6,502 nucleotides of DNA from assembly GCA_021799915.1 (NCBI GenBank), contig JAJYZN010000154.1, positions 1 through 6,502 on the forward strand, read 5' to 3'. The notes beneath the pieces were generated by a model. That model saw nothing but the letters and a program-made list of their open reading frames with translations. It did not search any database and was not told the DNA's origin. This document shows, one piece after another, positions 1 through 4,403 of this stretch (within the stretch, counting starts at the first letter, position 1; each line of letters begins with the position of its first letter). This DNA is from Actinomycetes bacterium (lineage in GTDB: Bacteria > Actinomycetota > Acidimicrobiia > Acidimicrobiales > RAAP-2). The position numbers and the translations under genes were made by a program.

Positions 1-2
1 GT

Positions 3-107
3 GACGTCGTCTTCATCGTCGGGCGTGGTCACGAGACCGTCCGGCACATCGCCGGTCGGGAGGAGCACCTGGACGACCGTGAGGCGGCACGCCGGGCCGT
101 GCGATGA
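3..107 (+). CDS. MurE-like Mur ligase, C-terminal end only (5' truncated by window edge)
   Basis: Only the last 34 codons are present, read in the frame starting at base 3 and ending at the TGA at 105-107. The peptide contains GRGHET followed by a HLDDREAARRA tail. This matches the C-terminal domain of MurE-type ligases, where a G-K-G-H-E motif is followed by a short strand and an (F/L)-D-D-R-E segment. MurE enzymes add the third amino acid of the peptidoglycan stem peptide to UDP-MurNAc-dipeptide in the cytoplasm. The usual Lys of GKGHE is Arg here, which could be natural variation or could mark a paralogue rather than the housekeeping MurE, so no symbol is assigned. The stop codon overlaps the next gene's ATG (ATGA), so the two are probably one operon with coupled translation. 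Confidence 0.72.
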   Translation, partial: DVVFIVGRGHETVRHIAGREEHLDDREAARRAVR

Positions 108-1042
108 CGACGGGCACCGGGTCAGCCGTCACGGTCTCGGTGGTGGTCCCGTGCCACAACGATGCGCCGACCGTCGTGGCTGCCGTGCGTTCGGCATTGG
201 CGCAGTCGTTTCCCCCCGCCGAGGTCATCGTCGTCGATGACGGTTCGACCGACGGGTCGGCGGGGCTGGTGGAGGGGGCCCTCGGTGACCGGGTGCGAGT
301 GATCTCCCAGGCTCGGCTCGGGCCCTCGGCGGCACGCAATGCCGGGATGGACGTGGCAACCGGCTCCTGGACGGCGTTCCTCGACGCCGACGACGAGTGG
401 CATCCCGACAAGCTCCGCCTGCAGCTCGACGCCGTGGAGCGTCGTCCGGGATGCGTCCTGGCCGCGTGCGACTGGACCAGGGGCCGTCTCGACGACGTGC
501 ACCCCCGATCCGTACGAGAGCGCAGGGTCACGTGGGACGACCTGGTGGTGCTGAACCGCTTCCAGACTTCGACGGTCGTGTTGTCGAGCGAGGTCGCCAG
601 GACGATCGGCGGGTTCGACCCGTCCCTCGACGGGTCTGAGGACTGGGACATGTGGGTGAGGGTGGCGGCCCGTGGGGAGATTGTGAAGCTCGACGCGCCC
701 CTCGTGCGCTACGCCGACAACCCCGAAGGGGTGAGCAAGGACCTCGGGCGGGTCTACACGTCGGCGATGGTGGTGGCCAGGAGGGAGGCGGACCGTCTCT
801 CACGCCGTCGTCGGCCCACCGTGCTGGCGTGGCACCACCTGCGCTTCGCCGTCGCCGCGCACCTGGTCGGGGACCGGGAGCTACGGCACCGGTGCGTCCG
901 AGATCTGGCGTCCTCCGAAGTGGCGGTCGGAGTGCCGACGGCCACTGCTCGGTACCTGGCGCCCTTCCTGGCGAGCCGGGCACTGAGCCGGGTGCGCCGT
1001 CGGCCGGAGTCGAGGGCGGGGGAGCCGCGAGCGCAGGCTTAG
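104..1042 (+). CDS. Family 2 glycosyltransferase (GT-A fold)
   Basis: This is a 312-residue protein with the standard GT2 layout. An N-terminal strand TVSVVVPCHND (about 10-20) opens the Rossmann-like nucleotide-sugar domain. DDGSTD follows at 45-50, then GPSAARNAG (73-81), a metal-binding LDADD (93-97) and SEDWDMW (178-184), whose ED is the expected catalytic-base region. Such enzymes move a sugar from a nucleotide donor to an acceptor, commonly in cell-wall, capsule or glycolipid synthesis. The acceptor cannot be read from sequence. I see no clear transmembrane helix, so the protein is probably cytosolic or peripheral. The last 80 or so residues are Arg-rich and not part of the conserved core. 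The ATG at 104 overlaps the TGA of the upstream Mur-ligase-like gene by 4 bp and has no strong Shine-Dalgarno, which fits coupled translation. The family is certain; the substrate is unknown. Confidence 0.93.
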   Translation: MTTGTGSAVTVSVVVPCHNDAPTVVAAVRSALAQSFPPAEVIVVDDGSTDGSAGLVEGALGDRVRVISQARLGPSAARNAGMDVATGSWTAFLDADDEWHPDKLRLQLDAVERRPGCVLAACDWTRGRLDDVHPRSVRERRVTWDDLVVLNRFQTSTVVLSSEVARTIGGFDPSLDGSEDWDMWVRVAARGEIVKLDAPLVRYADNPEGVSKDLGRVYTSAMVVARREADRLSRRRRPTVLAWHHLRFAVAAHLVGDRELRHRCVRDLASSEVAVGVPTATARYLAPFLASRALSRVRRRPESRAGEPRAQA

Positions 1043-1091
1043 GGGCGGGGAACGTCAGCACGCCAACGCCCGGCCCGACGAGGGCCCGACC

Positions 1092-1190
1092 ATGGCGCCT
1101 ACGCTCCGGTGGATCAGATTCGTGTGCGCGAAGTCGGGCGCACGGAAGGGCGTCCGGGTGGTGGAAGATCTGAACGTGGAGGTGCCATGA
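1092..1190 (+). CDS. Possible 32-codon small ORF ahead of the hydrolase
   Basis: This short frame lies wholly within the 144-bp gap between the glycosyltransferase and the hydrolase. It starts with ATG at 1092, has GAGGG at 1080-1084 (7-nt spacing), and ends at TGA 1188-1190, overlapping the hydrolase ATG at 1187 as ATGA. The peptide begins MAPTLRWIRFVC and ends VVEDLNVEVP. Most codons end in G or C, as in neighbouring genes, though that alone is weak in GC-rich DNA. I do not recognise it. It could be a leader peptide whose translation feeds the hydrolase start, a decayed gene remnant, or chance. It is too short for a domain call. It is included because it has three gene-like properties at once: a Shine-Dalgarno, an ATG, and a coupled stop. 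Confidence 0.35.
   Translation: MAPTLRWIRFVCAKSGARKGVRVVEDLNVEVP
1176..1189 (+). promoter_or_regulatory. Ribosome binding site deciding the hydrolase start
   Basis: GGAGG at 1178-1182 sits 4 nt before the ATG at 1187. It is the clearest Shine-Dalgarno in the window and favours ATG 1187 over the in-frame GTG at 1109. It also lies inside the end of the candidate small ORF, so ribosomes finishing that ORF would terminate on top of this start. Confidence 0.65.
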
Positions 1191-1948
1191 CCGGCCCGTG
1201 GAAGTCGGTCGACGGACCGGCCGGGGCCCTCCTGATGTACGCCACCACCACCCTGGGCTCGGCGCCCCGTTCGCTGGCGGTGCTGTGCCACGAGTTGCCG
1301 GCCTACGCAGCGGGCGTCTCGGGGGCCGGCGGTATCGGTGTGTCGTTCCCGGTGCTCGCCGACCGCCTCGCCGAGGAGACCGGTCTCAGAGTGGTGGCCG
1401 GGATGCTGCGAGGAGTCGGAGAGTCTGTCGGGGACTTCTCGGCCGATGGGTGGCTGGAGGATCTGAGCTGCCTCGTCGATCGAGAGCTCGGCTCCGAAGA
1501 CCGAGTGTGGCTGGTGGGGTACGGGCTCGGAGGAGCACTCGCCCTTCGCCACGCGGTGACGGACTCCCGGGTGAAGGGAGTGGCGGTGCTGGCGACTCCG
1601 TCGGACCTCTCGCCCTGGGTCGTCGATCCGGCGGCGCTGCTCGAACACTGCCGGGCAGTCGGTGTGATCCGGTCACCCGGTTTCCCCACCGATGTCGGCC
1701 AGTGGACCCGGGCGTTGACTTTGCTTCAACCCCTCGAGTCGGTCGAACTTCTGGGCGACCGGTCTCTCCTGGTGGTCCACGGTTCGGAGGACACCGCGAT
1801 GCCGGTGTCCGAGGCCCGGGCGCTCGCCGGCAGGGCGCGGACCACCGGAACGGTGGACCTGCGGATCATCCCCGGAGCGGGTCACGGTCTCCGTACCGAC
1901 CCCCGGAGCCTGGCGACGCTCATCGGCTGGCTGGAGCGCCGGCGATGA
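1187..1948 (+). CDS. Alpha/beta-hydrolase-fold protein lacking the nucleophile serine
   Basis: This is a 253-residue protein with alpha/beta hydrolase landmarks. The first core strand and oxyanion area are SLAVLCHELP (29-38). RGVGESVGDFS (75-85) follows, then the nucleophile elbow VWLVGYGLGG (107-116), the acid strand LLVVHGSED (194-202, Asp202) and the histidine loop GAGHGL (230-235, His233). The elbow should read G-x-S-x-G but here is G-Y-G-L-G, so position 113, the usual Ser, is Gly. Asp and His are kept. It may therefore be a non-hydrolytic binding protein, or an enzyme using other chemistry. No signal peptide is evident, so it is probably cytosolic. The ATG at 1187 is chosen because GGAGG lies at 1178-1182. 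An upstream in-frame GTG at 1109 would add 26 residues but has no ribosome site and no fold support. It is convergent with thiE downstream. Confidence 0.85.
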   Translation: MTGPWKSVDGPAGALLMYATTTLGSAPRSLAVLCHELPAYAAGVSGAGGIGVSFPVLADRLAEETGLRVVAGMLRGVGESVGDFSADGWLEDLSCLVDRELGSEDRVWLVGYGLGGALALRHAVTDSRVKGVAVLATPSDLSPWVVDPAALLEHCRAVGVIRSPGFPTDVGQWTRALTLLQPLESVELLGDRSLLVVHGSEDTAMPVSEARALAGRARTTGTVDLRIIPGAGHGLRTDPRSLATLIGWLERRR

Positions 1949-1996
1949 GTCCAGGGTTCCCATCGCTGCGCGCCACCCCAAGTCCCGGTGCCGAGC

Positions 1997-2060
1997 GCCG
2001 GGCCGGGGTTCCCGCTACTGGGCGGCGGGGGACTCCAGCAGGCCGCGGGTCCGGCCCGGC
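1997..2060. terminator. GC-rich inverted repeat in convergent gap, possible bidirectional terminator
   Basis: The gap between the hydrolase stop (1948) and the thiE stop (2070) is 121 bp. It holds a perfect 10-bp inverted repeat: GCCGGGCCGG at 1997-2006 and CCGGCCCGGC at 2051-2060. A nested short stem (CCCGC 2011-2015 with GCGGG 2025-2029) could form inside the loop. The position suits a terminator shared by two converging transcripts, and the repeat reads the same from either strand. There is no T-tract, so this is not a classical intrinsic terminator, and in such GC-rich DNA some inverted repeats arise by chance. Confidence 0.35.
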
Positions 2061-2069
2061 CCCCCGGCC

Positions 2070-2789
2070 TCAGCATCCAGCAGCACCAGCGGGGCGCTCG
2101 GCGTTCCTGTCGATCGCATCGTCGATGGCCTGGCACAGGGCGCGGGCGGCACGTTGGGGATCGGCGGCCTGGGTGAGCCAACGCACCACCACGAACCTCC
2201 TGACGCCGGACTCGACCAGTCCTGGAACCGTACGGGGTGTGACGCCACCGGTCACGAAGACTGGAAACGACGATACCGAGGTGGCATAGGAGGCGTAATC
2301 GATGCCGGTGCCTGGTCGTCCCGGCTTGGTCGGGGTGGGCACGACGGGACCGGCGGAGATGTACGTCACGGGTTCACCGAGCGACGATTCCAATTGCTCG
2401 ACCGAGTGGGTCGAGAGCCCGATGATGGCGTCCTCTCCGAGGATGCGCCGAGCCGAGGCTGGCGTGGCGTCGTCCTGACCGACGTGGACGCCGTCGGCTC
2501 CGGCTTCCAGGGCCAGGTCGGGTCGATCGTTCATGATGAACGGCACCCCGAGGTCGCGACAGATCGAGCCGACGAGTTGACCCCGATCGACCAATCGGCG
2601 GTCGTCCAGGTGCTTGTCGCGGAGCTGGACGACGTCTACACCACCGCGGATGCTCGCAGCCACGAATGACTCCAGATCCGTTCGGTCGGGCGTGCAGAGG
2701 TAGAGACGCCGATCGGTCAAGATCTGGTCCGGCGTTCCAGCCGCTCCAGCGGGCTGGGCGAAGTGACGGCCGGTCGGGGAGGAGGTCAC
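2070..2789 (-). CDS. thiE: Thiamine-phosphate synthase (thiamine-phosphate pyrophosphorylase)
   Basis: ThiE joins HMP pyrophosphate to the carboxylated thiazole phosphate (THZ-P) to form thiamine phosphate, in the cytosol. The 239-residue product is close to the usual size of about 210-230 and carries the family motifs in order. RRLYLCTPDR (27-36) is the first barrel strand. VQLRDK (54-59) is a substrate-binding segment. FIMNDRPDLALEAGADGVHVG (84-104) is the Mg/pyrophosphate region. SAGPVVPTPTKPG (145-157) is the phosphate loop with PTPTK, and FVTGGV (178-183) precedes the final phosphate-binding strand and RRFVVVR. These define a TIM-barrel TMP synthase. The start is taken as the GTG at 2789-2787 because a TACAAT box lies exactly 6 nt upstream and no Shine-Dalgarno is present, as expected for a leaderless transcript. 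It leaves about 25 poorly conserved residues before the barrel; an internal TTG at residue 24 is the alternative. No TPP riboswitch is visible upstream. It diverges from the Rrf2 regulator gene. Confidence 0.94.
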   Translation of the reverse strand: MTSSPTGRHFAQPAGAAGTPDQILTDRRLYLCTPDRTDLESFVAASIRGGVDVVQLRDKHLDDRRLVDRGQLVGSICRDLGVPFIMNDRPDLALEAGADGVHVGQDDATPASARRILGEDAIIGLSTHSVEQLESSLGEPVTYISAGPVVPTPTKPGRPGTGIDYASYATSVSSFPVFVTGGVTPRTVPGLVESGVRRFVVVRWLTQAADPQRAARALCQAIDDAIDRNAERPAGAAGC

Positions 2790-2801
2790 CGGTCCATTGT
2801 A
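2789..2801 (-). promoter_or_regulatory. Putative leaderless promoter of thiE (-10 TACAAT)
   Basis: On the - strand TACAAT occupies 2801-2796, followed by 6 nt and then the GTG at 2789. This spacing places the transcription start at or next to the first base of the start codon, the signature of leaderless genes common in actinobacteria. The hexamer differs from TATAAT at one base. No convincing -35 is seen 16-18 nt upstream, which is common for such promoters. Confidence 0.6.
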
Positions 2802-3087
2802 TTGGGGGTGTATGTCCCCGAGGGAGCTCGCGACGGCCACTGCCAGGAGGTTTGCGGCTCGAGATGTGGGCGACGCACCCGTCCGGTGCGACCTTCTCGA
2901 CTGGTGCGACCTTCTCGACGACACCGATTGGCGTGCTGGATGGCCCGAGGGCGGCTGACATCGCCGTGATCGGATCCCCGACTGCGCTCGCCCTGATGGC
3001 GGTGAGCCCGGACGAGCCGCGCCCAATAGTGTCTGTGCTCCCAATCGCCGACACCTCTTCTTGCCCGAATCGGGGCAGAATCGCAAC
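2790..3087. other. Divergent intergenic region between thiE and the Rrf2 regulator
   Basis: These 298 bp separate two divergent starts. They hold, from left to right, the thiE -10 box, a tandem 18-bp repeat at 2885-2919, short CCAAT copies near 3023 and 3041, a GTGTC/GACAC inverted pair (3029-3033 and 3050-3054), an 11-bp CCCGA-A-TCGGG palindrome at 3064-3074, and a weak -10 box ahead of the regulator. Long frames cross the region on both strands, but none has a recognisable protein; they look like the by-product of high GC. No TPP riboswitch elements are recognisable on the thiE side. Confidence 0.55.
2885..2919. repeat. Two tandem copies of an 18-bp repeat
   Basis: The 17-base unit GGTGCGACCTTCTCGAC occurs at 2885-2901 and again, identical, at 2903-2919, separated by one base (period 18). 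It lies about 100 bp from the thiE start and about 170 bp from the regulator start. It could be paired regulator-binding sites or a simple tandem duplication. Because 18 is a multiple of 3, it does not disrupt any frame crossing it, so it cannot be excluded as part of an unrecognised ORF. Confidence 0.8.
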
Positions 3088-3090
3088 GTG
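3064..3090 (+). promoter_or_regulatory. Putative leaderless promoter and operator palindrome of the Rrf2 gene
   Basis: A perfect odd palindrome, CCCGA-A-TCGGG, spans 3064-3074. Immediately downstream, CAGAAT at 3076-3081 matches the -10 consensus at four of six bases and lies 6 nt before the GTG at 3088, the same spacing as for thiE. The palindrome therefore falls between -35 and -10, where a bound repressor would block RNA polymerase. Rrf2 regulators often repress their own genes, so autoregulation is a fair guess but unproven. No Shine-Dalgarno lies at normal distance from the GTG. Confidence 0.4.
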
Positions 3091-3537
3091 CACATTCCGG
3101 CCAAGGTGGACTATGGCATTCGTGCCGCTCTGTGCCTGATCGCCGACGCTCCGAAGACGGCCGACGCCATCGCCGTCGAGCAGGACATCCCCCGCCGCTT
3201 CCTCGGGAGCATCTTGGGGGATTTGAGACGGGGGGGCATCGTGGCCAGCCGGCGGGGGAACGACGGCGGCTATCGCCTGGCTCGACCGCCTGACACCATC
3301 TCGCTGGCCGACGTCATCAGGGTGCTCGACGGTCCCCTGGCCGAGGTCCGGGGGCTCCGACCGGAGTCCGCGCACTACGACGGCCCGGCCCGTCAGCTCC
3401 AGCAGGTGTGGGTCGCTGTTCGAGCGAACCTTCGTCAGGTTCTCGAGGTGATATCACTGGCCGACGTCGGTGCCGGCGAGCTTCCCCAGAGTGTGCTCGC
3501 GCTCACCGCCGATCCCGACTCGTGGCAGTCCCGTTGA
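3088..3537 (+). CDS. Rrf2-family winged-helix transcriptional regulator
   Basis: The 149-residue product starts HIPAKVDYGIRAALCL, the typical Rrf2 opening, so the GTG at 3088 is chosen over the in-frame TTG at 3061. A helix-turn-helix follows at about 23-50 (TADAIAV, IPRRFLGSILGDLRRGGIV). The wing is SRRGNDGGYRLARPP (54-68) with the conserved GG-Y-L, then ISLADVIRVLDGPL (71-84), the strand and helix that end the DNA-binding half. The C-terminal half contains VRGLRPE (87-93) and a long helix RQLQQVWVAVRANLRQVLE (102-120) likely used for dimerisation. Iron-sulfur members such as IscR and NsrR carry three Cys in the loop after residue 85; here the only Cys is residue 16, so such a cluster is unlikely and the signal sensed is unknown. 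It diverges from thiE and is the natural candidate to control it and itself. It converges with the methyltransferase gene. Confidence 0.92.
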   Translation: MHIPAKVDYGIRAALCLIADAPKTADAIAVEQDIPRRFLGSILGDLRRGGIVASRRGNDGGYRLARPPDTISLADVIRVLDGPLAEVRGLRPESAHYDGPARQLQQVWVAVRANLRQVLEVISLADVGAGELPQSVLALTADPDSWQSR

Positions 3538-3555
3538 GCACTCGCCGGGTCCGCC

Positions 3556-3598
3556 GCTCGGGACGTGGACTACGTCGAAGGTGCGCGACGGCCCGAGC
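3556..3598. terminator. Inverted repeat in convergent gap, possible bidirectional terminator
   Basis: Between the Rrf2 stop (3537) and the methyltransferase stop (3599) are 61 bp. GCTCGGG at 3556-3562 is the exact reverse complement of CCCGAGC at 3592-3598. An inner stem CGTCG (3573-3577) with CGACG (3586-3590) could stack on it across an asymmetric internal loop. The position suits termination of both converging transcripts. There is no T-tract, so the call rests on position and symmetry only. Confidence 0.35.
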
Positions 3599-4402
3599 TC
3601 AACTGGTCGCGGGTGAGTCGTCGCCAGTCCCGGGCGCCCGGCGAAAGGCCACCCAGGTGAACGGCTGACGGGCACCGCTCGGCGTGACGTGGACCTCGCG
3701 CCTGGACGCGACCGGCACCAGTGCGTCGCCCGCCGGTCCCCGCAGGGTGCTGCCCTCGCCGGGGACGCGGGTCGTGCGAACAGGGCGCGCATCCCCGAGC
3801 ACCGCCGCCAGCTCCTCGGCGTCGTACCTTGCCACCGGGAGCCCGGAGCACGACTCGGGGCCATCGGGTGCGAACGTGGCCACGATGGCAATGCCACCGG
3901 GTCTCAGACTGGCTCGGAGGACGTTGCGATAGCGCTCCCGATCTTCTGGTCGGGTCAAGAAGTGGAACACCGCACGGTCGTGCCACACGCCGAAGGTGCG
4001 AGGGGGATTCCAGCAGAGGATGTCGTGGCGAACCCACGTGATGACTGCATCACCCGGTGCCCTCTCACGAGCAGCGGCGAGCGCCTCCCCCGAGATGTCG
4101 ATCACGGTGAGGTCGCCGAAGCCTCGTTCGGCCAGGTGTCCGACGACGGATGAGGCTCCACCACCGACGTCGATGATCGAAGAAGTCGTCGGGACCTGGA
4201 GCGAGTCGAAGAATTCCAGCGAGACCAGCGGCCGTGCCTGGTACCAGCTCACCCCCTCGACCCCCCGGTTGGCGTAGGTGGCGTCCCAGTGGCCTTCCCG
4301 CCATGTTCGGGCCTCGGAGCTCCTCTCATCGCCGCGCGACCCATCGCCGCGCGACCCCTCGCTGCTCGCCTCCGAAGGCTGCCCGGTCCGATCAGCGGTC
4401 AT
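3599..4402 (-). CDS. Class I SAM-dependent methyltransferase, downstream partner of aceE
   Basis: The 267-residue protein is a Rossmann-fold methyltransferase. Residues 1-33 are polar and probably disordered, with a tandem GSRGD-GSRGD. The signature of this uncharacterised family starts with REGHWDATYAN (35-45), then VSWYQARPLVSLEFF (51-65). Motif I, which binds SAM, is IIDVGGGAS (76-84). The acidic end of strand 2 is VIDIS (100-104), and DILCW (127-131) and WHDRAVFHFLT (140-150) follow. The C-terminal REVHVTPSGARQPFTWVAFRR (235-255) closes the fold. The methyl acceptor is not known for this family; it resembles small-molecule methyltransferases more than nucleic-acid ones. The segment between GDA at 203-205 and GDA at 225-227 looks longer than I would expect. 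ATG 4402 is one base after the aceE stop (TGA-c-ATG), with no good Shine-Dalgarno, so translation probably depends on ribosomes leaving aceE. It ends convergent to the Rrf2 gene. Confidence 0.9.
   Translation of the reverse strand: MTADRTGQPSEASSEGSRGDGSRGDERSSEARTWREGHWDATYANRGVEGVSWYQARPLVSLEFFDSLQVPTTSSIIDVGGGASSVVGHLAERGFGDLTVIDISGEALAAARERAPGDAVITWVRHDILCWNPPRTFGVWHDRAVFHFLTRPEDRERYRNVLRASLRPGGIAIVATFAPDGPESCSGLPVARYDAEELAAVLGDARPVRTTRVPGEGSTLRGPAGDALVPVASRREVHVTPSGARQPFTWVAFRRAPGTGDDSPATS
4328..4357 (-). repeat. 15-bp tandem duplication in the methyltransferase N-terminus
   Basis: Two identical 15-bp copies (4328-4342 and 4343-4357; + strand ATCGCCGCGCGACCC) lie head to tail. They encode two consecutive GSRGD units at residues 16-25 of the methyltransferase. 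The repeat keeps the frame and lies in the polar tail before the fold, so it is probably tolerated slippage rather than a functional site. Confidence 0.8.
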
Positions 4403-4403
4403 G

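Noticed and set aside
1055..1648. Long - strand frame antisense to the alpha/beta hydrolase.
   Set aside because: It is a shadow of the hydrolase gene, with no recognisable domain, while the + strand frame has clear fold motifs.
1945..2289. Open + strand frame continuing past the hydrolase stop (ATG at 1945, overlapping ATGA) into the thiE region.
   Set aside because: The ATGA overlap is tempting, but most of the frame is antisense to the well-supported thiE and its product is a low-complexity Arg/Gly/Pro-rich sequence.
2790..2880. TPP riboswitch upstream of thiE.
   Set aside because: No CTGAGA-like or other conserved TPP-aptamer segments are visible on the - strand, and the -10 box spacing leaves no leader.
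2863..3138. Open + strand frame from an ATG at 2863 after a GGAGG at 2846-2850, crossing the thiE-Rrf2 gap.
   Set aside because: The ribosome site is too far (12 nt) and the frame overlaps the Rrf2 start by about 50 bp. The peptide has no recognisable features and third-base bias is weaker than in real neighbours. A chance frame in GC-rich DNA is more likely.
2374..3375. Long - strand frame spanning thiE, the intergenic region and the Rrf2 gene.
   Set aside because: It is antisense or out of frame to two well-supported genes and lacks any recognisable protein motif.
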